A stretch of DNA of 64,000 bases from Vibrio mediterranei (GCF_900088415.1 NZ_FLLQ01000012.1:1-64000), one strand, 5' to 3'. Counted from the stretch's first letter, positions 27,267-36,736 are shown. Numbers and translations are program-made. The notes: generated from the sequence alone by a model not told the origin.

Positions 27267-30200
27267 ATGAATTTTACCGACATATTTATAAAGAGACCTG
27301 TTCTAGCAACAGTGTTGAGCTTGGTGTTATTGGTGCTAGGCCTCAAAGCTTTTTCGGAGCTTCAGGTTCGTCAATACCCAGAAATTGAGACGGGTGTGAT
27401 TACGGTTACGACGACCTATCCAGGCGCAAGTTCGACCAGTGTCCAAGGTTATGTTACCCAACCTCTGCAGGCGCAAATCGCGCAAGCTGAGGGAATTGAC
27501 TACATGACATCAGAAAGTAGCTTAGGTAAGTCTTTAATTACGGTGAATCTGAAACTGGATTATCCAACGGATAAAGCACTAACCGAAATCTTGTCACTGG
27601 TTCAACAGGTGAAATATCGCTTACCAGCAGGTACGCAGGACCCGAGCATCTTGAAATCGACATCACAGTCGCCAATCCTTTATGTTTCGTTTTCAAGTGA
27701 CCGCCTGGCAACACAGCAGATTTCTGACTATGTGAGTCGCGTGGTTAAGCCAACATTCTCAACTGTAGATGGCGTATCAAAGATCGACCTACTAGGACAG
27801 AGTGACTTTGCAATGCGTATTTGGTTGAACCCAACCAAAATGGCGGCGTTTGGTCTAACGGCTGCCGATGTACAGGCTGCAATCCAGGGTAGTAACTCTG
27901 TGAGTGCTGCGGGTAAATTGAAAGCGGACTATATCGAGATTGATATTAATGCACACACCGATGCATCATCTGTTGATGAATTTAAAAACATGGTGCTTAA
28001 AGCTGCGAATGGTCAATTAATTCACCTAGAAGACGTAGCAACGGTAGAGCTTGGTGCGAACACTTACGACTCGCGTGTATTGTTTAACGGTACAAGCTCG
28101 ATCACAACAGCAATCAGCAATACCTCGACATCAAACCCGCTAACGGTTGTTAAAGGACTGTACGACGTTCTTCCAGCGATTAAAGACAGCTTGCCGCTAG
28201 GTATGAAAGCGGAAGTGGTTTATGACTCAACGAAATTTATTGATAGCTCGATTGAGGAAGTAACCAAGACTCTTATAGAGGCTGCGGTGATCGTAATTAT
28301 CGTCATCTTAGCGTTCTTGGGCTCAATGCGTGCCATGGTCATTCCTTTGGTTACTATACCATTGTCACTCATCGGTTCGTTGTTCTTGATGATGTCTATG
28401 GGCTTTAGTATCAACCTGTTGACGCTACTAGCAATGGTATTGGCTATCTCCCTAGTTGTTGACGATGCCATCGTTGTTGTAGAAAACACCTTCCGTCACC
28501 TTGAGGAGGGGGCAACACCAGTACAAGCGGCGATTGAAAGTGCACGAGAGATCGCTGGTCCTGTCATCGCTATGACGATTACGTTGGCTGCCGTATATGC
28601 TCCGATCGGCTTTATGGGTGGTCTAACGGGGAAACTGTTTACAGAGTTTGCGTTTACTCTTGCTGGTTCTGTATTGATCTCTGGATTTATCGCACTAACT
28701 CTCACACCGATGATGACTTCTAAAATGCTCAACAAGCAGATTCTAGAAGGCGCAATGGTTAAGAAAATTGATAATGTTATTTCTGGTGTTACACATCATT
28801 ATGAAAACATCCTAACGACCGTACTCAACAACCGTCTGTTGGTGTGGCCATTAGTTCTGACTTTCCTTGTGTCGTTGGTGTTCATGTTTACTCACACTGC
28901 GAGTGAATTGGCTCCACAAGAAGACCAAGGTGTTGTAATCATGATGGGTCAAGGTCCATCGCAAGCTAATACCGACTACCTTGGCAATTTCACTCAAGCG
29001 TTGGATAAAACGATCAGCAGTTATCCTGAAACTGAAATGTCGATGATGGTAAATGGTTACCAAAAAGACAATAAGTTCTTCGGTTTAGGTGTACTTAAAG
29101 ATTGGGATTCTCGTGAAGCGTCAGTGAAAGACATCATGACAAGATTCCAGAACGACATAGTCGATTTCCCAGGATTGCAGGTGTTTACTATTTCACCTCC
29201 AGATCTACCTGGTACATCGCAAGGTCTGCCGTTCCAAATGGTATTGAAAACGCCGACGGGAAGCTATGAGGAGCTCTACCAGTACGCAGAAAAAATGAAA
29301 GAGTATGCGGTCAATAGTGGCAAGTTTATCTATGTTCAGAATGACTTAGAGTTCAATAAGCCTCAGGTAGAAATTACCATTAATCGTGACAAAGCAGCAT
29401 TGATGAATGTGAACGCGCAAGAAATTGGTAATGTGTTAACTCGCTACGTGAGTGAAGGCTTTATTAACTATTTCGCATTAGATGAGCGCAGCTATCAGGT
29501 AATCACTCAAGTAGAACGCTCTGACCGTAGTTCTTGGAATGATATCGACCAATATTACGTGCGCTCAAATAACGGCACTATGGTTCCGCTATCAGCGCTT
29601 ATTGATATCAAGCAAAGTGTGCAGCCATCAGCCGTGGATCAGTTCCAGCAATTGAACAGCGCGACTATCGAAGCGAAGATGATGCCAGGCGTTAGTATTG
29701 GTGAAGCTTATGAAGTGATGCAGGAAGGTGCAAAACAAATTCTTCCAACGTCGTACGCAACAGACTCATCTGGTCAATTACGTCAGTACGTCCAGGAAGG
29801 AGCTTCCTTGGTTTCAACCTTTGCTCTTGCGCTTATTATCATTTATTTGGTGCTAGCGGCTCAGTTTGAAAGTTTCAAAGATCCATTGATCGTATTGACC
29901 AGTGTTCCGTTGTCGATATTCGGAGCCATGATTCCTTTGTACTTGGGTATCGATACGCTCAATATCTACACTGAGGTTGGCCTTGTAACACTTATCGGTC
30001 TGATCAGTAAGCACGGTATTTTGATCGTGGAGTTTGCGAACCAAATCCAGCCGGAATTCGCAGGCGATAAGATTGCCGCAGTGAAGAAAGCAGCAGCAGA
30101 ACGTTTACGTCCAGTATTGATGACAACAGCAGCAATGGTAATTGGTGTCGTACCACTACTGACAGCAGCTGGTGCTGGCGCGCAAAGCCGCTTCTCTATC

Positions 30201-30344
30201 GGTCTAGTAATTACTGTGGGCATGACAGTAGGTACTCTGTTTACCTTATTTGTCGTCCCTACGGTTTATACATTCCTGGCTGATGACCACTCAGGTGAAT
30301 CTACTGAGGATACCAACACTAAGCTTGTAGAAGAGCAACAATAG
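27267..30344 (+). CDS. RND family proton-driven efflux pump (HAE1-like)
   Basis: 1,025 residues, full length for AcrB-type pumps. The proton-relay residues are present: Asp-Asp in LAISLVVDDAIVVVENTFRH (TM4) and Lys in LIGLISKHGILIVEFANQ (TM10). Twelve membrane segments and two large periplasmic loops are readable. It exports toxic amphiphiles in exchange for protons. Substrate cannot be told from sequence; the MexI/MdtB/VexD-like subgroup is plausible. Proton import by an RND pump is an interesting cost in an acid-stress region. The ORF stop TAG overlaps the GTG of the next gene. Confidence 0.93.
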   Translation: MNFTDIFIKRPVLATVLSLVLLVLGLKAFSELQVRQYPEIETGVITVTTTYPGASSTSVQGYVTQPLQAQIAQAEGIDYMTSESSLGKSLITVNLKLDYPTDKALTEILSLVQQVKYRLPAGTQDPSILKSTSQSPILYVSFSSDRLATQQISDYVSRVVKPTFSTVDGVSKIDLLGQSDFAMRIWLNPTKMAAFGLTAADVQAAIQGSNSVSAAGKLKADYIEIDINAHTDASSVDEFKNMVLKAANGQLIHLEDVATVELGANTYDSRVLFNGTSSITTAISNTSTSNPLTVVKGLYDVLPAIKDSLPLGMKAEVVYDSTKFIDSSIEEVTKTLIEAAVIVIIVILAFLGSMRAMVIPLVTIPLSLIGSLFLMMSMGFSINLLTLLAMVLAISLVVDDAIVVVENTFRHLEEGATPVQAAIESAREIAGPVIAMTITLAAVYAPIGFMGGLTGKLFTEFAFTLAGSVLISGFIALTLTPMMTSKMLNKQILEGAMVKKIDNVISGVTHHYENILTTVLNNRLLVWPLVLTFLVSLVFMFTHTASELAPQEDQGVVIMMGQGPSQANTDYLGNFTQALDKTISSYPETEMSMMVNGYQKDNKFFGLGVLKDWDSREASVKDIMTRFQNDIVDFPGLQVFTISPPDLPGTSQGLPFQMVLKTPTGSYEELYQYAEKMKEYAVNSGKFIYVQNDLEFNKPQVEITINRDKAALMNVNAQEIGNVLTRYVSEGFINYFALDERSYQVITQVERSDRSSWNDIDQYYVRSNNGTMVPLSALIDIKQSVQPSAVDQFQQLNSATIEAKMMPGVSIGEAYEVMQEGAKQILPTSYATDSSGQLRQYVQEGASLVSTFALALIIIYLVLAAQFESFKDPLIVLTSVPLSIFGAMIPLYLGIDTLNIYTEVGLVTLIGLISKHGILIVEFANQIQPEFAGDKIAAVKKAAAERLRPVLMTTAAMVIGVVPLLTAAGAGAQSRFSIGLVITVGMTVGTLFTLFVVPTVYTFLADDHSGESTEDTNTKLVEEQQ

Positions 30345-31693
30345 TGAAGAAAACCAATCAAAAAGCACCAAGGATGGTGCTTTCTTTTTTTGCAGCCTCT
30401 TGCTTTTTATTTGTAATGCCGTTGAGTCAGAGCTACGCCAATACAGGGCGAGGTGAGCAAAGTTCAGTAGTCTCTCTGTCTAAACCAGTATTTGTTGAAA
30501 ATACTAGGAAAGCAGAAGCTCAATTGGCTGAGTTTGATAGAGAAATCTATGCTAATCAACAACTTAATAAGGAGTGTGTTAACAACTGTGTTGTGCTTGA
30601 GAGGGAAGAAGCAAGGCTGAAAAAAGAAAAAAAGGCATTTATAGAAACCAATCGATTACCTCTGGTTTCAATATTAGGAGGCCCTGGCTATATGCCGGAA
30701 ACAGGGCTTATGCTCGCGTTAGGAGGGCTCTATTCTTTTAGCACCGACCGCGACAGTGACAACTTACAACGTTCTAGTGTCAGTCTCGTGGCAATTGGTA
30801 ACGAGATGGAGTCTGGTATCGGCTTTGGTTTACGTTCGAAACAGAATTTGTTTTTCCAGAATAACGATATTCGTTATGTAGGTAGTCTGAGCTTTGGCAA
30901 TCAAAGCCAGTACTACTGGGGAACAGGCTATGACAAGGGAAAGGTAGTTGATGCAAGTGATGATATGTCGTTGGACTACAAGTTTGTTAACTACGATGCC
31001 AATCTGACCTTTAGAACAAATCAACATTGGTACGTAGGTCCTGTTCTTCGCGTTCGCTACTACGATCCTAGCAATGATGATTTACCCACGAGTGCCTTAA
31101 ACGATGACAACTTCCAAACTTATCGTGATAAGCCATTTTCAATCGGTGCAGGTTTTACTGTGCAATACGATACTCGCGATGTAACGGTTAATGCCTGGCA
31201 AGGGAGCTTCCTTGGAATTGAGTTTGTCGATTACAACTCATTCATTGGCAGTGACAACGACTACTCAAAAGCGTCTGTGGATTATCGATACTACTACGCT
31301 CTGTCAAAAGGCAAGGTGTTAGCGTTATTCAATAAGCTCCAATGGAGTCAAGGTGATGTCCCATTTTATGACATGCCGACCTTGGGCGGGCAAGACTCTA
31401 TGCGAGGCATCTATCAAGGTCGCTATCGCGACAACATTGCCATCGAAAACACATTGGAATATCGATGGACCCTGAGAGACGGTCAAGACCACTTGACTAA
31501 GCACGGTGTGACATTTTGGGCTGGAGTAGGTTCCGTCGATAGTTCATTGGATGAGCTGTACTCGAACTTTCTCTATAGCTACGGCGTCGGCTATCGGTAT
31601 GAAATTCAACCGCGAATGAACGTTCGCGTGGATTTGGGGATAGGAAGTAATAACGACAAAGGTTTTTATCTCACCTTTACCGAGGCGTTCTAA
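30344..31693 (+). CDS. Omp85-like (surface antigen) outer-membrane barrel, third gene of the RND operon
   Basis: 449 residues starting at a GTG that overlaps the pump's stop codon. Signal peptide (ends SQSYA), a short charged coiled segment (about 35-105, KAEAQLAEFDREIYANQQ, EREEARLKKEKK), then a 16-strand-type barrel with the Omp85/BamA hallmark SMRGIYQGRYRDNIAIENTLEYRW and a C-terminal EAF. No POTRA domains are visible, so it resembles small surface-antigen barrels rather than BamA. Two cysteines (ECVNNC) might clip the N-terminal helix. Translational coupling to an RND pump suggests it works with the pump, as its exit route or as a lipid/solute partner. That is inference. Confidence 0.75.
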   Translation: MKKTNQKAPRMVLSFFAASCFLFVMPLSQSYANTGRGEQSSVVSLSKPVFVENTRKAEAQLAEFDREIYANQQLNKECVNNCVVLEREEARLKKEKKAFIETNRLPLVSILGGPGYMPETGLMLALGGLYSFSTDRDSDNLQRSSVSLVAIGNEMESGIGFGLRSKQNLFFQNNDIRYVGSLSFGNQSQYYWGTGYDKGKVVDASDDMSLDYKFVNYDANLTFRTNQHWYVGPVLRVRYYDPSNDDLPTSALNDDNFQTYRDKPFSIGAGFTVQYDTRDVTVNAWQGSFLGIEFVDYNSFIGSDNDYSKASVDYRYYYALSKGKVLALFNKLQWSQGDVPFYDMPTLGGQDSMRGIYQGRYRDNIAIENTLEYRWTLRDGQDHLTKHGVTFWAGVGSVDSSLDELYSNFLYSYGVGYRYEIQPRMNVRVDLGIGSNNDKGFYLTFTEAF

Positions 31694-31735
31694 TACGCCT
31701 CAAATATACATTACACAATCAATTAGAGAAAAAAA

Positions 31736-32065
31736 AAGAAGACTAAATTATTATTAATCAGTACGTTAACGTCTATTTTTATGATGGGCTGTACGAGCAG
31801 TCAAGAATTTCTAAATGAAAACCAATCTATGGCAACGGAAGCGGCAATGAATCGTGCGAAGTTTGAACTAAGCTGCCAAACTGTGCAAACAACAGTACTA
31901 AACAAAAAAACGATCGATCTTTATCGTTATGAAGTACCTCAGTATCAAGTTGGAGTGTCCGGCTGTGGTAAAAAAGTGGTGTATTTAGTCAACTGTAATC
32001 CCGACAGCGGATGTATGGTGTATGACAACAAGAACGCTCCAATATCAGAAAGCAAATCTCAATAA
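31736..32065 (+). pseudogene. Small lipoprotein gene with apparently lost start codon
   Basis: From 31781 an ATG-started frame (94 residues) begins MMGCTSSQ. Upstream the frame stays open to a TAG at 31724 and would encode KTKLLLISTLTSIF before MMGC, a perfect lipoprotein signal with lipobox FMMGC. No ATG, GTG, TTG or CTG exists in that stretch. A GAGA ribosome site (31726-31729) is 6 nt before an AAG codon at 31736, where a start would be expected, so a single base change ATG to AAG is likely. The mature part has six cysteines after the lipid cysteine (SCQTV, SGCGKK, VNCNPDSGCMV). Follows the Omp85-like gene by about 40 bp. Confidence 0.5.
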
Positions 32066-32370
32066 CCTCAATTTAGGCATGCAAATATAGGTACGTTTGT
32101 ATGCCTCTTTCTGACACCTCACTAATAAGTTCCTATTCTCTCAAAGTGTTCCATCACTTCTTCAAGCTAATAACCCTTCGAGCTAACACACTCCAAGACA
32201 ATACTCTTTGACACAATTGATATCGCTTTTTCACCACTATAACCGAGTTGGGCCTTTGCTTGTTGCCTGGTTGGCAATGGATGAATTGAACGATGAACTA
32301 CTGACGAAGCTTTTCATTCGTGGAGGATAGAAAGCGGAAATGAGGAAACAGGTAGGAAAGATAAAAAAAT
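32066..32370. other. Noncoding stretch after the small lipoprotein gene
   Basis: About 300 bp with no sound gene. A 40-codon open frame (32208-32330) from a TTG lacks a ribosome site. It may be a remnant. Confidence 0.4.
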
Positions 32371-32395
32371 CCCCGATATTGAATCAATATCGGGG
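32371..32395. terminator. Perfect 12-bp-arm hairpin terminator
   Basis: CCCCGATATTGA / TCAATATCGGGG around one base, with an A-run on its left, which is a U-run for minus-strand transcripts of the gene starting at 32855. Confidence 0.85.
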
Positions 32396-32402
32396 ACAAA
32401 AA

Positions 32403-32855
32403 TTAGTATAGCGTTACTTTCGCTGTGTATTCAGTACGTTCTGACTGGTTTACAGGGTGTTGATAGTAGTCAACAGTGAAGTAAATCGGTTTATCTTGGT
32501 TGATACGCTCCGCGATTTTCTTCTCTAGATCTTGAACAGAATCAAAGTCGTAAACGTGGAAAGAATAACCCGGCTTAAGGTCCATTTCTTTAGCTTCTTC
32601 TTGAGTGATGTATGTTTGGCGATAGATAGAATCTAAGTAAGTATCAAACTGTGTAGTAATACTATCGTCAGTCACTAAAACATAGTCGAATTCGTTAGCG
32701 CGAATTGTGTCAGTTTGAAGTGAGCTCATTGCTGCATCAACGCTTAATTGGTTCTGCTCTTGAGAGCCGTCACTGGCAACAATTGATGGATTAAAGTCAT
32801 CTGCCATTACCGATGCAGAAGCTAGAACACAAAGAGGAAGTACATATTTCAACAT
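32403..32855 (-). CDS. Secreted/periplasmic small protein, copy 1 of a duplicated family
   Basis: 150 residues with a signal peptide (MLKYVLPLCVLASASVMA). The C-terminal half reads YRQTYITQEEAKEMDLKPGYSFHVYDFDSVQDLEKKIAERI...YFTVDYYQ...YTAKVTLY, aligning with the protein at 47623-48063 (YRDTYITADQAKANNLEKVKTFTVY...VDLYQ). The last 60 residues have the helix-then-strand pattern of DUF1471 (BhsA/YhcN) envelope stress proteins, but the match is too weak by eye to assert. Periplasmic by signal. A hairpin terminator follows; a 480-bp AT-rich gap lies upstream. Confidence 0.65.
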   Translation of the reverse strand: MLKYVLPLCVLASASVMADDFNPSIVASDGSQEQNQLSVDAAMSSLQTDTIRANEFDYVLVTDDSITTQFDTYLDSIYRQTYITQEEAKEMDLKPGYSFHVYDFDSVQDLEKKIAERINQDKPIYFTVDYYQHPVNQSERTEYTAKVTLY

Positions 32856-33337
32856 TTTAAATACCTTATTAATTGACGCCTAAATGGCGTTGGTTGAGCT
32901 TATATATACCTGATGGTTTAATCAGGCCAGATTTCGATGTTAATTTTAACCGCTACATAAAATGATGAAATAATAAGGCTCTAATTGTATGGTAAATAAT
33001 AAATATCCTTAGTTCTGTATTTTTGTTTTAGATTTATCTATTCAAAGGTGGTTTTATATCTAAACTTGCGTTTTTTAATTGTTCTCGGGTTAGGGTTATT
33101 ACGATGAATGGTTTTTAGGTCATTGTTTATTAGGGGTTTTATTTTTATTTTATACGCCATCATTGGTTTTATTCAGGTTTTTTATATCAATAAATAATAG
33201 AGAATTTAACATTAATAGAAGTATGCTAATTAGTTTATTCACTTTTTAATTTTGCTAATCATAATTGTTAGCGAAATTCACTTGAACATATTTATTGTTC
33301 TTAAAGCAAGATTGACTAATAAGGTCTGGAGAAAGAA
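32856..33337. other. AT-rich divergent control region
   Basis: About 480 bp, very AT-rich with long T-runs, no gene. Between the duplicated small secreted protein (minus) and the lipoprotein-pldA pair (plus). The composition suggests H-NS-type silencing, which is inference. Confidence 0.4.
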
Positions 33338-33997
33338 ATGAAAGCTAAAATACTACTACTATCTATTATCACGGTTCTATCTGGGTGTGCAGGTTCACTA
33401 CCAGATAAAGAAGAAATGGTTACGTTAAATGATGGACGTACATACGAAGAACAAAAATACAACTCCCATGAAGATGGATATGTTTGGCACTCGAGCGACC
33501 TTAAAAAAGACGAATATCAGAATATTATCGTTCACGATGTTAATGTACACGTTAGTAAAACGATAGACCGTTTGCTAACAGACCAAACAGTAGAGAACTT
33601 TAAGCAAGAACTTAAAGGCACTTTGTCTGAAAAGAGCTCGAAACTGTTCCCAACAGATGCGGCGAGCCAACACCAAGCTATTGTTGACGTCAACATCATT
33701 AAAGTTGAAGACATCGGTGAAGATGTAAAAGCACGAGAAATTATCCCAATTGGTGCAATCGTTGCCTTAGCAAAAGAGGCGGCTGGTACTCGTGATCGTT
33801 CAGTAAGATTACTTGTGGATGTTGATATTAAAGATAAAGATGACGGCCACTTACTTGCTCGTCGTATTTTTGTCGTAAACAACAATGGCGTACTTGAGAA
33901 TGATAAGTCGAAGATCACACAAAAAATCTTAGATGCGAACGTGAATCGAATTACTGAGCAAAGCGTCGACTTCATTCTTCACGCTATGTACATGTAA
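33338..33997 (+). CDS. Predicted lipoprotein, possibly DUF3313-like
   Basis: 219 residues. Lipoprotein signal MKAKILLLSIITVLSGC with lipobox LSGC (Cys17). The body reads HSSDLKKDEYQNIIVHDVNVHV, then a long helix, a strand pair (IVDVNIIKVEDI), then RSVRLLVDVDIKDKDDGHLLARRIF. This resembles DUF3313 lipoproteins, judged by eye only. A strong GGAG precedes the ATG. The stop is 10 nt before pldA, so the two are one operon. It may help fold or place PldA in the outer membrane or work in lipid handling, which is inference. Confidence 0.65.
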   Translation: MKAKILLLSIITVLSGCAGSLPDKEEMVTLNDGRTYEEQKYNSHEDGYVWHSSDLKKDEYQNIIVHDVNVHVSKTIDRLLTDQTVENFKQELKGTLSEKSSKLFPTDAASQHQAIVDVNIIKVEDIGEDVKAREIIPIGAIVALAKEAAGTRDRSVRLLVDVDIKDKDDGHLLARRIFVVNNNGVLENDKSKITQKILDANVNRITEQSVDFILHAMYM

Positions 33998-34007
33998 GGG
34001 TTGAGTT

Positions 34008-35000
34008 ATGAAGTTATCTGTTCGACATTCTCAAATCCTAGCGCTACTTGTGGCCTTCGGGCCTATGCATGCTTTGGCGCAAGAAAACGATGCCAGTTTC
34101 GACACACGCTTTGATAATTGTTTGTTGCGTGAGATTCACATGGATGTTGAACATGATAACCTCGATGAGATCAAGGCACAGTGCTTGAGTGAAGTGCAAG
34201 CGTCGACAGAACATGTCTCTCCAACTCGACACTCATTAGAAAAAGAGACGGAGAATAACCCGTTTGTCATTACTCCCTATAGGCAAAACTACATTTTGCC
34301 TATTACGGAAATGAGCCAGGTAAATACGGCGCCTTACACATCAGACATTTTTGAAGGAAAGTCTGATGAACTTAAAGATGAGGAAATCAAGTTCCAGATC
34401 AGTTTTAAAATGCCTCTTGTCGAAGATGGTATTTTTAACGAAGAAGATCAGATTTACTTTGGTTTTACGTTAAAGTCATTTTGGCAGGCATATTCTTCGG
34501 AGATATCAGCTCCTTTCCGTGAAACTAACTATCGCCCAGAGATTTTCTATGAATCTCCTTTGCCAATAGATAGTTCGGAAGGTGTGTGGTTTACACGAGT
34601 TGGTTTTGAACATGAATCTAATGGACGAACTCAGGAGTTGAGTCGCAGTTGGAATCGAATTTATGGTGGTATTGGATATGCTGAAGATGACCTCATGGTT
34701 TATTTGGAGCCTTGGTACCGCATCCCTGACAGTGATGACGATAACCCCGATATAGAAGACTACATGGGACACTTTGAACTAACCGCTGCTTATAAATACC
34801 AAGCGGTAGAGTTCAGTGGAGTAGCCCGTTATAACTTCCGTACCGGTTATGGTGGCTTTGAGGCAGGTATGAGCTTCCCTCTTATAGGGAGAGTTCGTGG
34901 TTATGTTCAATATTACCAAGGGTATGGTGAAAGTTTGATCGATTACAATTACAACAACAAGCGTATTGGCGTCGGGGTTCTACTAACAGATATTCTCTAA
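34008..35000 (+). CDS. pldA: Outer-membrane phospholipase A1
   Basis: 330 residues. Signal peptide (ends HALA), a non-conserved 60-residue N-terminal segment with two cysteines, then a 12-strand barrel. The catalytic motif is visible: His202 and Ser204 in GFEHESNGR and Asn216 in SRSWNR, with the same spacing as His142/Ser144/Asn156 of E. coli OMPLA. It hydrolyses phospholipids that appear in the outer leaflet when the outer membrane is damaged, needs calcium and dimerises. It is probably not the housekeeping pldA, given its island setting beside a lipoprotein gene. Confidence 0.9.
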   Translation: MKLSVRHSQILALLVAFGPMHALAQENDASFDTRFDNCLLREIHMDVEHDNLDEIKAQCLSEVQASTEHVSPTRHSLEKETENNPFVITPYRQNYILPITEMSQVNTAPYTSDIFEGKSDELKDEEIKFQISFKMPLVEDGIFNEEDQIYFGFTLKSFWQAYSSEISAPFRETNYRPEIFYESPLPIDSSEGVWFTRVGFEHESNGRTQELSRSWNRIYGGIGYAEDDLMVYLEPWYRIPDSDDDNPDIEDYMGHFELTAAYKYQAVEFSGVARYNFRTGYGGFEAGMSFPLIGRVRGYVQYYQGYGESLIDYNYNNKRIGVGVLLTDIL

Positions 35001-35078
35001 GCGATACGTCAGGATTTTTCGGGGTCCGCTTTGTGCGTCATTTTCGTGCCGTGTAAGGCGGATTTTTTTGAAATATCC

Positions 35079-35114
35079 TAAATAGTATCCAATACTTCTT
35101 TATAAGTTACAGTT
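35079..35114 (+). promoter_or_regulatory. Conserved 36-bp block before regulator copy 2
   Basis: TAAATA and CCAATA lie 10 bp apart and are followed by CTTCTTTATAAGTTACAGTT. The core TATCCAATACTTCTTTAT is identical to the copy before regulator 1. It ends 15 nt before ATG 35130, exactly as in copy 1. Neither gene shows a clear Shine-Dalgarno in the remaining 15 nt, so transcription may start close to the ATG. Confidence 0.6.
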
Positions 35115-35129
35115 ACTTAATACTAACCT

Positions 35130-36695
35130 ATGAAGAACCAGAAGATACAATTTACTATTGATGATTGGGTTTTTATTCCAAGTGAAGACAAATTTATCTT
35201 GGATGACGAAGAGTTTATTATCGATCATCGACTATCTAGATTGTTCCATTTTCTGTGTGATAATCCCTATACCGTCTTTTCTAGAGATGAATTAATAAAT
35301 GAAGTCTGGAATGGCTCGATCTTAACTGATCAAGTCATTACTCAGGCGATATTTGAGTTAAGAAAAATTCTCAAACAGCACGGTAGTCATCCATTTGGGT
35401 ATATTGTTACTGTTCCTAAAAGAGGCTACAAGTTAGATGCGGATGTTGAAAGAAAAGTCGAAACCCCCGCACCAGTCGATGGCGGGAAGGTAGGTGCCGG
35501 AGCGCTAAGTAAGTCAGAGAATCCCCTATACAAAGATAAGACAACATCATCACAAGCAGGTAAAACGAATGATACTGATAATGCTCGTTCATTGAGACCT
35601 CTGCGACTTAGTGGGACACAAAAACCCAACTATTTAAAGCACTGGGCCATAGTGTCTGTTCTGTTGATTTGCCTAGTTCCAGGAATAATATATCTGGTAT
35701 TCATCAATGGTGTGGAAAAAGAGGCGCATCCAGCTTCAACGATAGCACCTAGTTATTTGTCTTTTGAACCTCGATATATTTATGTGAAAGCTAACGAGGA
35801 ATTCCTAAGCGACCACCTTAAAGTGGGGATGGCTCGTAAGTTGTTGGATTATTTAAAGATTTATCGAGATTATAGGGTCATCTATGATGGGCCTGCTGCA
35901 AAAGTTGCGGCCAACGAGTTGCGTTTTTCGTCGATTGAACGAGGTGGTCATCAATATCTAGAAATTGAGTACTTTAATCGAGTATCGGGTGATAAACACC
36001 TAGATCGACGGTACAAGATTTCACAAGGGCATGTGAAAGCCGCAATAAAAAAATCGCTGACTGACCTACTTGAGTCTTTCAATATCTCGGTCGGAAAATC
36101 TCAGGTCGCCAGTCTGGTAGATGAGTTGCCTGATGATGAGAATGCAGTTTCTTCTATATTGGAGTCATTAGGTGCAGCTTTTCAGGTGAATCATGAGGAA
36201 AAAGCATTACAACTGATAGAGTTAGCGGCCCAACAAGCACCCGAAAATCAATACACCATCGCAACGGCTTATATGTTTATTCTATCGAAGATGTATATCA
36301 AACCTGATGGCAATAACATCAATCAAATAGACCAGCTTAATCAGAAAATGCAGCAGTCCATCAACCAGTTTTCTCAGGATCAGCAGCTTACACCTAGGTT
36401 ATTGGAAGCGATGTCTATGATGGAGATGAGTAAAGATGAGCCTTACAAAGCGAAGCAGTATCTTACAGCCATCCCTTACGACAGGCGTAGTATCATGTTT
36501 TACATAATTAGTGCCAAGGTAGCGGAGTCAACAGGGAATACATCTGCGGCGGAAGAGTTTTACTATCATGCGATCTTGGAAGCATCGACGGTACAGGTAT
36601 TAAACTTGTCCGAAACGCTATTCTTTTATAGTGATCTATCTGATATTAGGGACAAGATTACCAATAATGTTACTGGTACTACTGAAACGTGGTAG
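35130..36695 (+). CDS. CadC/ToxR-type membrane-anchored winged-helix regulator, copy 2
   Basis: 521 residues. The DNA-binding domain (1-105) is about 85% identical by eye to the copy at 22286, including FSRDELINEVWNGSILTDQV and GYIVTVPKRGYKLDA. The linker (106-170) is unrelated in sequence, then one transmembrane helix (about 171-190, WAIVSVLLICLVPGIIYLVF). The periplasmic domain is again helical and related (SYLSFEPRYIYV, TGNTSAAEEFYYHAILEASTVQV). A near-identical reading head with diverged sensor suggests both bind the same sites but answer different signals. The gene ends inside a long hairpin (36681-36719). Confidence 0.85.
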   Translation: MKNQKIQFTIDDWVFIPSEDKFILDDEEFIIDHRLSRLFHFLCDNPYTVFSRDELINEVWNGSILTDQVITQAIFELRKILKQHGSHPFGYIVTVPKRGYKLDADVERKVETPAPVDGGKVGAGALSKSENPLYKDKTTSSQAGKTNDTDNARSLRPLRLSGTQKPNYLKHWAIVSVLLICLVPGIIYLVFINGVEKEAHPASTIAPSYLSFEPRYIYVKANEEFLSDHLKVGMARKLLDYLKIYRDYRVIYDGPAAKVAANELRFSSIERGGHQYLEIEYFNRVSGDKHLDRRYKISQGHVKAAIKKSLTDLLESFNISVGKSQVASLVDELPDDENAVSSILESLGAAFQVNHEEKALQLIELAAQQAPENQYTIATAYMFILSKMYIKPDGNNINQIDQLNQKMQQSINQFSQDQQLTPRLLEAMSMMEMSKDEPYKAKQYLTAIPYDRRSIMFYIISAKVAESTGNTSAAEEFYYHAILEASTVQVLNLSETLFFYSDLSDIRDKITNNVTGTTETW

Positions 36696-36719
36696 CCAAT
36701 CTGGCTGACACGTTTCAGT
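36681..36719 (+). terminator. Long stem-loop overlapping the regulator copy 2 stop codon
   Basis: Outer arms ACTGAAACGTG / CACGTTTCAGT (11 bp), an internal mismatch, then AGCCA/TGGCT with a 3-nt loop. The left arm includes the last codons before TAG. There is no T-run, so it may act in mRNA stability rather than as a classical terminator. Confidence 0.5.
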
Positions 36720-36736
36720 ACAGGGTAGTTGCGCAA

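Noticed and set aside
32208..32330. 40-codon frame from TTG, protein-like C-terminal half (HHYNRVGPLLVAWLAMDEL)
   Set aside because: No start site support and a stop shortly upstream; may be a remnant but not enough evidence to call a gene.
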